Notes: generated from the sequence alone by a model not told the origin. A stretch of 64,000 bases of DNA from Bacillota bacterium (GCA_023407175.1 JAEYMU010000012.1:1-64000); one strand, 5' to 3'; counted from the first letter of the stretch, positions 9,423 through 18,539 are shown. Numbers and translations are program-made.

Positions 9423-10256
9423 TTATAGATCAATTTCACCGTTGAATACTTCTACCGCCGGTCCTGTCATATAGACGGTATTACTTTCCTGATCATAACG
9501 GATCACAAGCTCTCCACCCAGTAAGGATACGGTAACCTCATTCTCTGTAAGACCGTTAAGGATGCAGGCAACCACACTTGCACAGGCACCGGTCCCACAG
9601 GCCAGAGTTTCTCCGGAGCCCCGTTCCCAGACCCTCATCTTAATATGCCTGCGATCAATTACATGGATGAATTCCGTATTAATTCTGTCAGGAAACATCT
9701 CATGGAATTCAAATAAAGGACCAAGCTTCTCCAGCTCCAGCTTGCCGGGATCATCGACAAAGACAACTGCGTGGGGATTACCCATGGAAACACAGGTGAT
9801 TTCGTATTGCTCACCTCCAACCGTAATCGGCTCCTTTATCAATATTTCCTTATCCGAGACTACCGGTATGAGTGAAGGCTTCGTAACCGGACTTCCCATA
9901 TTTACGGTAACATAAGTAACCTTGTCCTGCTCTACGGTCAGATCAAGCTCCTTAATCCCGCTAAGGGTCTCAATTCTTAACTGCTTTTTATCCGTTAGCC
10001 CCTTGTCATAGACATATTTGGCTACACAGCGGATTCCGTTCCCGCACATTCTGCCCTGGGAACCATCATTGTTATACATATCCATATTGAAATCCGCGAC
10101 CTCGGATGTTTTAATCAATATCAGGCCGTCTGAGCCGATGCCGAAATGACGGTCACTAACCTTTACCGCAGTTTCCGGGATATGATCAATTACCTGCTTT
10201 GTACAATCCACATAGACATAATCATTACCGCAGCCTTGCATTTTCGTAAACTTCAT
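9423..10256 (-). CDS. dapF: Diaminopimelate epimerase
   Basis: The enzyme interconverts LL- and meso-diaminopimelate, supplying meso-DAP for peptidoglycan and lysine. I place the start at 10256 (MKFTKMQGCGNDY), giving 277 residues. AAGGGTGG lies 8 nt upstream, whereas an ATG 30 nt earlier would sit almost on the transcription start and has no ribosome binding site. The two catalytic cysteines are visible: Cys71 in MCGNGIRC and Cys220 in ACGTGACAS. GNPHAVVFV and the two-lobed pseudo-symmetric layout are also typical. Its own promoter lies just upstream, and dapL follows. Confidence 0.95.
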   Translation of the reverse strand: MKFTKMQGCGNDYVYVDCTKQVIDHIPETAVKVSDRHFGIGSDGLILIKTSEVADFNMDMYNNDGSQGRMCGNGIRCVAKYVYDKGLTDKKQLRIETLSGIKELDLTVEQDKVTYVTVNMGSPVTKPSLIPVVSDKEILIKEPITVGGEQYEITCVSMGNPHAVVFVDDPGKLELEKLGPLFEFHEMFPDRINTEFIHVIDRRHIKMRVWERGSGETLACGTGACASVVACILNGLTENEVTVSLLGGELVIRYDQESNTVYMTGPAVEVFNGEIDL

Positions 10257-10294
10257 ATACCGTACCACCCTTCTATCCTGCATCATTCTATGAC

Positions 10295-10323
10295 ATTATA
10301 GCAAAAACCTTCCAAGCGGTAAA
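10295..10323 (-). promoter_or_regulatory. Promoter of dapF-dapL
   Basis: On the minus strand TTTACC (10323-10318) is separated by 17 nt from a perfect TATAAT (10300-10295). The predicted start near 10288 leaves a leader of about 30 nt before the dapF ATG at 10256. Confidence 0.6.
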
Positions 10324-10401
10324 CCCCTCAAATAATTTAAAGCAGTACAATATAAGTATCCGACACCATTTGCAATATAAATAAAGAATAAGCCTCTTCC
10401 C

Positions 10402-10464
10402 TCAGATATCAAATCGGACAAAAAAATTAGGATTATGAGAGATATGCACAGAGCTCCTATCCAT
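10402..10464 (-). CDS. Possible 20-residue leader peptide inside a terminator structure
   Basis: An ATG at 10464 follows GGAGG (10477-10473) by exactly 8 nt and opens a 20-codon frame (MDRSSVHISHNP and on) that ends at 10402. The ribosome binding site lies between the outer and inner stems of the hairpin at 10425-10487, and the frame runs through the T-run. Translation would therefore disturb the terminator. I do not recognise the peptide and the frame may be fortuitous. Confidence 0.3.
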   Translation of the reverse strand: MDRSSVHISHNPNFFVRFDI

Positions 10465-10487
10465 TGTGCATACCTCCAATCCTAATT
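10420..10487 (-). terminator. Two-tier hairpin terminator after the ANTAR gene
   Basis: An outer 10-bp stem (10425-10434 with 10478-10487, AATTAGGATT) encloses an inner 7-bp stem (10444-10450 with 10465-10471, ATGCACA). Seven T follow on the minus strand. It ends transcription from glnA and the ANTAR gene before the dapF promoter. The unusually complex form and the embedded ribosome binding site could make it conditional. Confidence 0.7.
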
Positions 10488-10551
10488 ATAAAATGCAAGG
10501 GACGGTCCTGCTTACGACTATGCTGATAATTGCCCCTTACGGCCTCAATTA

Positions 10552-11100
10552 CTAGGAATAGAACATCTTTAACACCATTTCCGACATCTCCACCAGATTT
10601 GTACCGCTGTCCATACTGGTTTTCTGCAAATATCTATGGGCTTCCTCTTCGGTCATGTTGTTCCGGTCCATCAATACCGCTTTTGCCTTTCGGATCAATG
10701 CCTTTTCCTCTTCCGTTCTTTCCCTCGGCTTATCCTTTTCCTTCTTCTTCCTGCGCTGGTACTGATAAGACATCATCTGAAGCGTGTTCAGCAAATCCTG
10801 CGTTTTTATCGGCATTGGCAAACAGACGATATTATTATCCTGACAAAACTCCAGCTTTTCAGGTGACGCGATCAAAAGCATTTCAAACCCTTTGGGTAAA
10901 TAGTTGTTCAATTCACTAAAATGCATGTCAGAAAACCGGTAACCGCATACGACAATTCCCTCGTCCAAATCATTTGCCAGGGAAACCACCTGCGCTCCCA
11001 GGGTACACGGCTCCGTACAATTAAAGCCATTTCTGGCCAGTACATTTCTGATATTATTAGCATCTTCATATTTAGGGAATCCGACTATAATACTATACAC
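10552..11100 (-). CDS. ANTAR-domain antitermination regulator
   Basis: This 182-residue cytoplasmic protein has a degenerate receiver-like N-terminal half (about 1-115) and a basic coiled-coil linker (YQRRKKKEKDKPRERTEEE). An ANTAR domain lies at about 128-180 (KALIRKAKAVLMDRNNMTEEEAHRYLQKTSM). The receiver half lacks a clear phosphoacceptor Asp motif. ANTAR proteins bind paired RNA hairpins and prevent termination. The start is GTG at 11100, 9 nt after GGAGG; the ATG 2 nt upstream is out of frame. It lies 88 nt after glnA on the same strand, so nitrogen-linked control of glnA is the likely job. Candidate RNA targets are the hairpins at 12599-12635 and 10425-10487. Confidence 0.85.
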   Translation of the reverse strand: MYSIIVGFPKYEDANNIRNVLARNGFNCTEPCTLGAQVVSLANDLDEGIVVCGYRFSDMHFSELNNYLPKGFEMLLIASPEKLEFCQDNNIVCLPMPIKTQDLLNTLQMMSYQYQRRKKKEKDKPRERTEEEKALIRKAKAVLMDRNNMTEEEAHRYLQKTSMDSGTNLVEMSEMVLKMFYS

Positions 11101-11188
11101 ATCTGTTCACCTCCGTTCCTGTCATTTCATGCTACAAGATGAATTGGCAGACCAATTTCCTTGTTGAAAAACTAAGAGATGAAGCACA

Positions 11189-12520
11189 TTAAATACGGTA
11201 TAAATATTGATCTATCTCCCATGCAGTAACCTGGGTACGATATTCTTCCCACTCAACTTTTTTGGCTTCGATATATTTTTTACTTAAATGCTCGCCCAGT
11301 ACATTTCGAACAAATTCACTTTCTTCCATATCGGCAATAGCCTCGCATAGGTTCAACGGAAGCCTCTTGATACCAAGCTCTGCTCTTTGATCGTCCGTTA
11401 ATTCAAACAAATTCTTATCAACACTATCCGGAGGTGTCAGTTTATTCTTGATTCCATCCAGCCCTGCCGCCAGGCATACGGCCAGCGTCAGATAAGGATT
11501 GGCGGAAGGATCGGGAGATCTAAGCTCAATCCTTGCGGAATTTCCCCTGCCCGCAGGGACACGGATTAAGGGGCTGCGGTTGGAGGCAGACCAGGCCAGA
11601 TAAACAGGTGCCTCGTAGTTGGGCACAAGTCTCTTATAGGAATTCACCAGTGGATTGGTGACGGCTGTAATACCTGTAATATGCTTTAGTATGCCGGCCA
11701 TAAAATGGTATGCCTCTTTGCTTAGGCCAAGCTTTCCCTCAGGATCATCAAATATATTCTTTCCATCCCGCTTTAAGGACATGTTGACATGCATACCGGA
11801 ACCGTCCACACCGAACTTGGGCTTGGGCATAAAGGATGCATGCAGTCCGTGACGCTTTGCAATGGTACGGGCTACCAGCTTAAAGGTCATGATGTTATCG
11901 GCAGTTGTCAGCGCATCGTTGTATTTAATATCTATTTCATGCTGTGCAGGAGCTACCTCATGGTGGGAGGCATCAATCGCTATTCCCATATCCTCAAGCG
12001 TCAGCACCATATCACGTCTGGCATTCTCGCCGGAGTCCAGCGGTCCCAGATCAAAATATCCCGCCCTCTCGTTCGTGTCCGTTGTGGGCTGTCCATTTTC
12101 TTCCATATTATATAAGAAGAATTCCAGCTCCGGTCCTACATTAAAGGTATAGCCCAGATCGGCGGCTTCACTGATCACCCTGCGGAGTATATATCTGGGA
12201 TCACCCTCAAACGGTTTTCCCTCTGTGGTGTATACATCGCAGACAAAGCGCGCTACCTTTCCCTGCTGTGGTCTCCAGGGAAATGTAACATAGGTATCCA
12301 GATCCGGATGCAGGAACATATCGGATTCTTCAATTCTTACAAAGCCCTCGATGGAGGAGCCGTCAAACATACATTCATTATTCAGAGCCTTTTCCAGTTG
12401 TCCTGTCGTTATAGCCGTATTTTTCAGGTTGCCAAACATATCGGTGAATTGCAGACGGATAAATTCAACATCATCCTCTTTGACTAATTTGAGAATATCC
12501 TGTTTCGTATAATGCTTCAT
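11189..12520 (-). CDS. glnA: Glutamine synthetase, type I
   Basis: The enzyme makes glutamine from glutamate, ammonia and ATP in the cytoplasm and is the main route of ammonium assimilation. The start at ATG 12520 ([10 protein letters not shown]) follows GGAG by 8 nt and gives 443 residues, the usual length of the Firmicute GSI-alpha form. Metal- and substrate-binding motifs are present: DGSSIEGF, the GPELEFFL stretch, [33 protein letters not shown] and the [12 protein letters not shown] stretch. There is no adenylylation-loop Tyr motif of the GSI-beta type. It heads a two-gene unit with the ANTAR gene and has a consensus promoter and a hairpin leader upstream. Confidence 0.97.
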   Translation of the reverse strand: MKHYTKQDILKLVKEDDVEFIRLQFTDMFGNLKNTAITTGQLEKALNNECMFDGSSIEGFVRIEESDMFLHPDLDTYVTFPWRPQQGKVARFVCDVYTTEGKPFEGDPRYILRRVISEAADLGYTFNVGPELEFFLYNMEENGQPTTDTNERAGYFDLGPLDSGENARRDMVLTLEDMGIAIDASHHEVAPAQHEIDIKYNDALTTADNIMTFKLVARTIAKRHGLHASFMPKPKFGVDGSGMHVNMSLKRDGKNIFDDPEGKLGLSKEAYHFMAGILKHITGITAVTNPLVNSYKRLVPNYEAPVYLAWSASNRSPLIRVPAGRGNSARIELRSPDPSANPYLTLAVCLAAGLDGIKNKLTPPDSVDKNLFELTDDQRAELGIKRLPLNLCEAIADMEESEFVRNVLGEHLSKKYIEAKKVEWEEYRTQVTAWEIDQYLYRI

Positions 12521-12598
12521 AATCACCACTCCTTACTTTTTATTATATGAATTACTATTATTTTTCAATGACCGTAATATTACTCTAAAACTACAAAA

Positions 12599-12635
12599 TG
12601 GACAAGGCATCCATATCTTAGACTCCTTTGTCCAT
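12599..12635 (-). promoter_or_regulatory. Hairpin in the glnA 5' leader, candidate ANTAR target
   Basis: Arms at 12599-12608 and 12625-12635 (ATGGACAA with TTGTCCAT, extended by AGG/CCT) form a stem within a few nt of the predicted transcription start. A T-rich stretch follows on the minus strand. It resembles a weak terminator. I could not identify two ANTAR-type hexaloops with certainty, so the link to the ANTAR protein is inference. Confidence 0.45.
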
Positions 12636-12645
12636 ATCATATTCG

Positions 12646-12674
12646 ATAATATCAGTAGTAAAACCCTTTGTCAA
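12646..12674 (-). promoter_or_regulatory. glnA promoter
   Basis: On the minus strand TTGACA (12674-12669) and TATTAT (12651-12646) are 17 nt apart. The start is predicted near 12639, leaving a leader of about 120 nt before glnA. Confidence 0.75.
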
Positions 12675-12719
12675 CAACAAATATGACTGTAAAAATATTC
12701 CTGGCAAAGGCTATGCCCG

Positions 12720-13841
12720 CTAAAATTCCACGATTTGTAAGCTTCTCTCATATAGCTTATAAATATCCTCCTTCGATGGTACTATTTTGGAATTTGTTAT
12801 GCTCTTTGCTTCCGCGGCTATTGACGTATAGCGTTCCAATTCCTTTTGTGTAACCGTCTCATGTTCTCCTGTGAGCCTTAGAAAAACTGCTTCAAATTCA
12901 TCCACGGAGCTGATTCCCATGGAAAGCAGTATTTTGCTGACTGCCTCCGGATCACTTTTTGCCACAAACCGTAAAAATCCCGGAAGCAGAAGGGCATTTG
13001 CCCTGCCATGGTCAATATTCTTAAAATATGTCAGGCTATAGCCCATGGAATGTACTGCGGTAGTTCCAGTATGAGCTATCACAATTCCCGCCAGCATCGA
13101 ACCATACAATAGTTTTTCCCTGATATCCATGGATATATTCTGTTGCATATCCGGAAAGAGATGTTTCAGACAGGGTGCCAGCTTTTTTATGCTTTCCACT
13201 GCGATGAGATTGCTCATCTCTGTGGCACGAACACAAAGCATTCCTTCCACTGCATGAGAAAGCGCATCCAGGGCTGTGTTAATCGTAATATTGACGGGAA
13301 GACTCTTCGTATATTTGGCATCCAGCAAAGCCAGCTTGGGAAAAAGGCAGGGTGCCGATATGCTTCTTTTGGTCTGCAGCTTATCGCTTGTAAGAATGGC
13401 ATTGGAGGTAACCTCCGAACCGGTACCTGCTGTTGTCGGAACCATAATCAGAGGAAGTGCCCTATGGTCAAATTGATTTAAGAATAGCTCCTCCTCCGGG
13501 ATATCCTGCAGGGCTAGCAGCGCAATCGCCTTTGCCGCATCCATGGGAGAGCCGCCCCCGATGCCTATGATAAATTCCGCCCTGTGCTCCCTTACGAAAG
13601 AAGCCCCCTCATAGACGCAGGAAATCGTAGGATTTATCATAACCCGGTCAAATATAACATAGGAAATTCCAAGTGACTCCAGGGCTGAAGCGACCTCCTG
13701 CAAGGCTCCGCTGCTCTTGGCGGAATTCATACCTGTCACAATGCAGGCCCTGTGCCCATACTCTTTTAGAAGCGCCGCATTCATACATACACAATCCTGC
13801 GACATAATTACCCGTACGGGCATGTAAAAGTTCATGTTCAT
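12720..13841 (-). CDS. Iron-containing alcohol dehydrogenase
   Basis: This is a group III metal-dependent alcohol dehydrogenase of 373 residues when started at the ATG at 13841, which lies 10 nt after AGGAG; an upstream ATG at 13922 has no ribosome binding site. The NAD(P)-binding motif GGGSPMDAAKAIA and the family signature PTTAGTGSEVTSNA are present. Metal ligands are expected in DALSHAVEG, AVHSMGYSL and DHGRANALLLP. The substrate cannot be told from sequence; such enzymes reduce short aldehydes or diols in fermentation. It appears to be a single-gene unit, with glnA about 120 nt further on and its promoter in between. Confidence 0.85.
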   Translation of the reverse strand: MNMNFYMPVRVIMSQDCVCMNAALLKEYGHRACIVTGMNSAKSSGALQEVASALESLGISYVIFDRVMINPTISCVYEGASFVREHRAEFIIGIGGGSPMDAAKAIALLALQDIPEEELFLNQFDHRALPLIMVPTTAGTGSEVTSNAILTSDKLQTKRSISAPCLFPKLALLDAKYTKSLPVNITINTALDALSHAVEGMLCVRATEMSNLIAVESIKKLAPCLKHLFPDMQQNISMDIREKLLYGSMLAGIVIAHTGTTAVHSMGYSLTYFKNIDHGRANALLLPGFLRFVAKSDPEAVSKILLSMGISSVDEFEAVFLRLTGEHETVTQKELERYTSIAAEAKSITNSKIVPSKEDIYKLYERSLQIVEF

Positions 13842-14078
13842 AATCAACTGTCTCCTTTCTTTGTATTCTATCATTTTGGTACATTGTAAAAGCACGGGCA
13901 TCATTATGCCAAATTTATGCAAAATACATCATTTTTACCACTGAGCTATATCATTTTCTGTCGGTTTATGGTATACTTAAATTATCAGAAAATGAAAAAA
14001 CTCATCCATTCAGTAATCTCCGGTCCTTCACCTAAGATATCCTATGGAATATTATATGTATACCTGCATCTTATACAA

Positions 14079-14099
14079 GTATTGACCCCCTGTCAATAC
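14079..14099. promoter_or_regulatory. Inverted repeat in the divergent gap 13842-14251
   Basis: Perfect 8-bp arms GTATTGAC and GTCAATAC flank CCCCT, which looks like an operator. The 410-bp gap between the divergent alcohol dehydrogenase and PilZ genes otherwise holds the PilZ promoter and no convincing ORF. Confidence 0.4.
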
Positions 14100-14190
14100 A
14101 CCGGACCACTGTTGTTTTTCCAATCTAATAACCGATCTGCCTTTCCATTACCTTCGGGAGAAGGAAATGCATACATTAAAAATATTTAAG

Positions 14191-14219
14191 TTGTATTCTG
14201 TTATATTTTGCTATATACT
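14191..14219 (+). promoter_or_regulatory. Promoter of the PilZ gene
   Basis: TTGTAT (14191-14196) and TATACT (14214-14219) are 17 nt apart, about 33 nt upstream of the PilZ ATG. Confidence 0.5.
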
Positions 14220-14251
14220 AAAATCACTTAGTTAAGTTGGGGGACGAGGCT

Positions 14252-14920
14252 ATGAACATTGATGGTATATCAAAAGGGGCTGCAGTTGAGGTTGAGGTCA
14301 AGTGTAATGGAAAGACCATGAATTTCAATAGTGAAATCCAATTTGTAAAAGACGATTATATTTTGGTTGACGGAATTAAGGTCAATAACCAGACCGTTGG
14401 TTTCTCGGACAAGTGTTCCATTAATTTCTATTACAAGGAGGACGGTAAACTATATCTTTGGGAGAAGGTTATCGTAAAGCTTGTAAAGTATGATGGGGAA
14501 ATTTATCATAAAATAGAACTCAATGGAGAGGGAAAGCCCTACAACCGAAGAGATGCCTATCGTATGTACCTGGGAGAGGAAATGTCAGTCTATGTAAATA
14601 CAGCCACCGGACCTTCCGCCCTCAACGTACTGGTGAAGGATATCAGCGAAACCGGCGTTGCTTTTATTGCAAAGGAAGAACTTGATGTGGACCGAACCTT
14701 CCGCCTTAGATTAAAGGATAACAACAACATCATTTCTCTGTCCGGTGTCATCATAAGAAAAGAAGCCTTAACCCATATCGGTTCCAATCTGTACGGCTGT
14801 AAATTCAACGAAAAAAACAATTATCTGATTAAATATATTGCAAAACGCCAGGGAGAACAGCTCAAGGGTAAATCAAAGCTTTATGCCTCTCCTTCCGTAA
14901 AAGATATGGCTTTAAAATAA
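14252..14920 (+). CDS. PilZ-domain protein (probable c-di-GMP effector)
   Basis: This 222-residue soluble protein has a YcgR-like N-terminal beta-rich region (about 1-95) and a C-terminal PilZ domain (about 95-200). The two c-di-GMP contacts are visible: the arginine motif RRDAYR near residue 99 and DISETGVAF near 137, matching the D/NxSxxG consensus. I place the start at ATG 14252, right after a GGGGGACGAGG ribosome binding site, rather than at an upstream TTG. PilZ proteins of this layout commonly slow flagella or control exopolysaccharide. Nothing nearby names its target, although a chemoreceptor lies 10 kb away. Confidence 0.85.
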   Translation: MNIDGISKGAAVEVEVKCNGKTMNFNSEIQFVKDDYILVDGIKVNNQTVGFSDKCSINFYYKEDGKLYLWEKVIVKLVKYDGEIYHKIELNGEGKPYNRRDAYRMYLGEEMSVYVNTATGPSALNVLVKDISETGVAFIAKEELDVDRTFRLRLKDNNNIISLSGVIIRKEALTHIGSNLYGCKFNEKNNYLIKYIAKRQGEQLKGKSKLYASPSVKDMALK

Positions 14921-14926
14921 AATTCA

Positions 14927-14957
14927 GGGATTCTGCCGTTACGGCAGAATCCCTTTT
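14927..14957. terminator. Bidirectional terminator between convergent PilZ and SPFH genes
   Basis: Perfect 12-bp arms GGGATTCTGCCG and complement (14927-14938, 14942-14953) enclose a 3-nt loop. TTTT follows on the plus strand, and an A-rich stretch before the left arm gives a T-rich tail on the minus strand. Confidence 0.9.
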
Positions 14958-15008
14958 CTGTTTCTTTCCTTCTCTGTAAATATGCCTGTCAGATATCATT
15001 CTCTGTTT

Positions 15009-17021
15009 TTATTTTGCACTCTCCTGCGTACCGGAGCCTTCCTCCAAAGCCGGGGCTACCAGCTCCAGTGATACATCGGAGGCCTCATTTACTTTGACAC
15101 CGAGCTTTTCCAGAGTGATGAATTTTAACAGAGTATCCAGTATCGTACTGCTGCTGCCCGGATTATCCTTATCCTGATTACCCATATTGACAACGGTCCT
15201 CGGCACAATATCCACCTGGGCACTCTTGATTGCATCGGACAGCTTATCCGTTACCTCCTGAATAATTCTAAATTCCGCTCCGCCATAGGCCTTAACCTGC
15301 GCATCAATGGCGCGGGCCTTTGCCAAACCGATATTACTTTCCTTGGAGGCCTCCGCTTCACCCTCAAGCGTAATCCTGGAGGAGTTTGCCTTTGCGAGGG
15401 CTATGATCTGATTTGCCTCCTGCTCCGCCTTACTTGCAAGGGCCGCACCGTTGTTACGCTCAATGTCAATCTGAATCTTTGATTTGGTCAGGAAGCTCTG
15501 CTGCTCCGCAACCGCCTGTGCTTCCCGCAGAGATTTTTCACTTTCCGCCGCAGACTGCTGCTTCTGGTAAGTAACCTTCTTTTCCTCCGCAATCTGTCTT
15601 TCCCTAAGCTGCGTAAGAATATTCTCAATCTGGACATCCGCAACCGGTGATCTTGGGGTTCCGATTAATACCTCCTCCAACTGGAGATTATATTTCGCAA
15701 ACTTATCCTTCATCTCACCAAGTGCTCTTTCACGGATTGCACTACGCTCCTGAATCAACTCAATCAGGGTCTTGGTTTGGGCCACATCCTTAAAATATGC
15801 GCTCACCAGAGGATCAAGGGACTGGTTAACCAGCATATTGATATCTCCAAAGCGCTGGATTACCCAGGGGGCCTGCTTGTAATCGATATGCATTACTACC
15901 GATAATGGCAGGGACGGTTCGAAGGCATCCTTTGTAATAATATCGACCTCGGTCAGATTTTCATCATACTTATGGGAACCGATCTCTTCCCTGTTCCATT
16001 TCAGGATAATATTGATGGTAGGGACAAGCACTACCTTACCGGCATCCGTATTAAAGGCATATTTACCGGGCATCAGCGGCTTCTCCAGTACACCCTTACA
16101 GCCTTCCCCAACCAGCTCGCCGTGCTTGTAATCAGCCCCGGTGGTGTCCACGCCTTCCTTTCCAAAGAAGGATACCACCACGCCTACATAGCCGATTGGT
16201 ACAACCGTCTTGGGTCTGAATTCCACCGTTGAAAACAGACGGTTAATATAGTAAGTACCATCCGTCAATACCTGAATCTGCTTGCCTCGTCTTCCGTTCA
16301 GCTCCAGGAACTTCTCAGGGTCCTGGAAGCTTGCATGGGCCTCTCCCACATAAGGTGCGATAATCTCACCCTCCGGCAGGGATGGTCCGTCATGCACCGT
16401 TACAATACCCATACTATCGCTTTCCTGTCCGCCATTACCCATGATAATAACGGGACTGAAGGCATTTCTTTCAAGCAAGGTCTTTTGCATGCTCAAAAGC
16501 TCTGTCCGCTCACCCTTGGAGCTGTTAAAGATGGCTTTGATTTCGCCGGGTGTAATTACAATGAACTGCGCCAGATTAATTGCATAGGTACCTTCTCGGA
16601 GTATTCCTCTCTGGGGCCCTCTTTGACCGCCATTCTTTAAGAAGCCGGTAACATCCTGAAAATTATTTGCCTCTGTAATTACTCTGCCCAAGGTCTGTGT
16701 CGGCGCCAGCGGCTTACCGTCACGGGCGAAAATATATGAAATCTGACCCTGGGGTATGGTAATCAAAGGATACTTGTGAATTTTAAACATCAATGCCGAT
16801 TTAAAATGGATACCTCCACGAAGGAGATTCGGTGAATAACCGGCCTCACCGTTCAATGCGATAATGGAGTCCTTCAGCGATCCCTTTAAGCTCCACCACT
16901 TTTCTACGACTGCCACCTGATCCGAGGAAATTACCCGTAAGCCCAGGATTACAAAAATCAACAGGTAAAGCCCAACCAACACCCCAAGCACAATCAATAA
17001 CACTATTGCGTATGCTTCCAT
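15009..17021 (-). CDS. SPFH/band-7 (flotillin-like) membrane protein
   Basis: This 670-residue protein has one N-terminal transmembrane segment (about 4-28). Band-7/SPFH sequence follows (SSDQVAVVEKWW, later about 250-440 with VVPIGYVGVVVSFFGKEG). A long charged helical coiled-coil lies at about 440-620 (QKQQSAAESEKSLREAQAVAEQQ, ALASKAEQEANQIIALAKANS). It ends in a soluble tail. SPFH proteins oligomerise at membrane microdomains. At 670 residues it is longer than most flotillins and appears to have two SPFH-like segments. No NfeD-type partner gene is adjacent. It stands alone on the minus strand, divergent from the MFS gene. Confidence 0.8.
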   Translation of the reverse strand: MEAYAIVLLIVLGVLVGLYLLIFVILGLRVISSDQVAVVEKWWSLKGSLKDSIIALNGEAGYSPNLLRGGIHFKSALMFKIHKYPLITIPQGQISYIFARDGKPLAPTQTLGRVITEANNFQDVTGFLKNGGQRGPQRGILREGTYAINLAQFIVITPGEIKAIFNSSKGERTELLSMQKTLLERNAFSPVIIMGNGGQESDSMGIVTVHDGPSLPEGEIIAPYVGEAHASFQDPEKFLELNGRRGKQIQVLTDGTYYINRLFSTVEFRPKTVVPIGYVGVVVSFFGKEGVDTTGADYKHGELVGEGCKGVLEKPLMPGKYAFNTDAGKVVLVPTINIILKWNREEIGSHKYDENLTEVDIITKDAFEPSLPLSVVMHIDYKQAPWVIQRFGDINMLVNQSLDPLVSAYFKDVAQTKTLIELIQERSAIRERALGEMKDKFAKYNLQLEEVLIGTPRSPVADVQIENILTQLRERQIAEEKKVTYQKQQSAAESEKSLREAQAVAEQQSFLTKSKIQIDIERNNGAALASKAEQEANQIIALAKANSSRITLEGEAEASKESNIGLAKARAIDAQVKAYGGAEFRIIQEVTDKLSDAIKSAQVDIVPRTVVNMGNQDKDNPGSSSTILDTLLKFITLEKLGVKVNEASDVSLELVAPALEEGSGTQESAK

Positions 17022-17325
17022 TTATATTCCACTTCTCTTTCTATAATTATTTAATACAATATGAATATACTCCTTCTGTAAATTAAATCAATATGCCAGT
17101 ATTAATATTAGATTAAAATATACTAAAAATAAAAGGGATAAACACCAGAACAAGGCAGATTTAACAGAAGCTTTCCAGCCCGCAGGGCAGGCGTATGAAG
17201 GGGCCTCTTGGGAAACTCATATGCTGTAACTTTTCAGATTATATCACTTGATTAATATAGGAAAATATGCTACCTTTTTAAACATATCTCACAAAAGTTA
17301 TCTTCTTGATCAAGGAGCATTCTTC
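17022..17325. other. Divergent intergenic region, function unclear
   Basis: This gap of about 300 bp lies between the SPFH and MFS genes. It contains an AT-rich half next to the SPFH gene (possible minus-strand TTGATT-16-TATATT). A GC-rich patch at about 17160-17220 has a short GCCC-GCA-GGGC hairpin and could be a structured leader of the MFS gene. I recognise no known riboswitch in it. Confidence 0.3.
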
Positions 17326-18525
17326 ATGAATAATAAACGTTATCATAATCTGGGCCTGACACTACTGCTTGTAAACGCCTTTGCATATATTCCCGGCTCC
17401 TTCTATGCTCCCTTTCTTGGTGCCTATTACACAAAAGCCGGCCTAAATTCCATACAGATCGGAATTCTGATGACCATAGCTCCCCTGGTTGCTATCTTTA
17501 TACAGCCCTTATGGGCTATCCTAAGTGATAAAACAGGAAAAAGGAATGAGGTCCTGTCCTTGCTGGTACTTGGAAGCGGCCTGGCCATGTTCAGCTATTA
17601 CATAGGCAAATCCTTCACCTCCTTCTTTATCGCTGCCTTTTTGCTGGCCTCCTTCAGTACCGCCATTATTCCGCTGTGCGATGCAATCATCATCAGTATC
17701 GCAGGCAAGAATAAGTTTGATTTCTCCAAGATACGAATGGGCGGTACCGTCGGTTATGCAATTATGGTAACCATCGCCGGCTATATCGTTAAGTGGAATC
17801 CTGCAATTGAATTTGTTCTGGGCTTCTTTGGCTATATGGTTTTGCTGTTCTTTGTCCGAAGGCTTCCCAGGGAAAAGCAGGTACATAAGGCCGATTTAAT
17901 AAAACCTGCCGAACAGCCCATACAAAAAAAGCCCGGATTATTCAAAATATTTGAATCCAGGCAGATTTATTTCATGTTAATTTTTGCATTCATCAGTCAG
18001 ATCGGAATCACCTTCAACGGAAGCTTTCTGGGCGTCTATATGACCCGGCTGGGCTATAGCGAAAGCATGATCGGCATCATTAATTGTGTTGCAGCAGCCA
18101 GTGAAATACCGGTATTACTCCTGATTAACCGGCTGATACGAAGGGTAAACCCCAGCAGGCTCATTATATTAGCCTGTCTTTTGATGGGCTTTCGAATCCT
18201 GCTTGTTACAAAGGGAAGCCTCGGATATTTCATACTGGCACAAGCCATGAACGGACTTACCTACATGATCATCTATTTCTGCTGCGCGATGTACATCAGT
18301 AAAAATGTCAAGCCGGCCAACCAGTCCAAGGGGCAAAGCATATTGACCATCGTTCAGGCAGGCATCGGCAGCATCGTCGGTAATATCACCGGAGGATTTT
18401 TAGCCGATACCTTCGGCCTTCGTATGGCATACCAGTATATGGCGGCGCTGCTGATCGGCGCTACCGCATTGATAGGTATTATTCAAATTTCCTGCAGCCG
18501 GAATAAAAGGGAAAAGATGCAGTAG
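17326..18525 (+). CDS. MFS transporter (MFS_1-like, 12 TM)
   Basis: This 399-residue polytopic membrane protein starts at ATG 17326, preceded by AAGGAG; longer in-frame starts lack a ribosome binding site. The N-terminal half has YAPFLGAYYTKAGLNSIQIGIL and the cytoplasmic loop LSDKTGKRNE, a variant of the MFS motif between TM2 and TM3. A basic central loop at about 200-225 separates the two six-helix halves. The general look is of the 3-phenylpropionate/nucleoside/oligosaccharide symporter group (HcaT, NupG, LacY relatives). Substrate is unknown and there is no operon partner; the next gene is convergent 15 nt away. Confidence 0.8.
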   Translation: MNNKRYHNLGLTLLLVNAFAYIPGSFYAPFLGAYYTKAGLNSIQIGILMTIAPLVAIFIQPLWAILSDKTGKRNEVLSLLVLGSGLAMFSYYIGKSFTSFFIAAFLLASFSTAIIPLCDAIIISIAGKNKFDFSKIRMGGTVGYAIMVTIAGYIVKWNPAIEFVLGFFGYMVLLFFVRRLPREKQVHKADLIKPAEQPIQKKPGLFKIFESRQIYFMLIFAFISQIGITFNGSFLGVYMTRLGYSESMIGIINCVAAASEIPVLLLINRLIRRVNPSRLIILACLLMGFRILLVTKGSLGYFILAQAMNGLTYMIIYFCCAMYISKNVKPANQSKGQSILTIVQAGIGSIVGNITGGFLADTFGLRMAYQYMAALLIGATALIGIIQISCSRNKREKMQ

Positions 18526-18539
18526 CGCAAGGCTGGCTG

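Noticed and set aside
13900..13920. Sigma-54-like TGGCA...GC element upstream of the alcohol dehydrogenase at 12720-13841
   Set aside because: The spacing between the GG and GC elements is one base short and the TTGC box is not matched.
13917..14189. 90-codon plus-strand frame upstream of the PilZ gene
   Set aside because: No ribosome binding site, and it runs through the inverted repeat to end just before the PilZ promoter; the residues look random.
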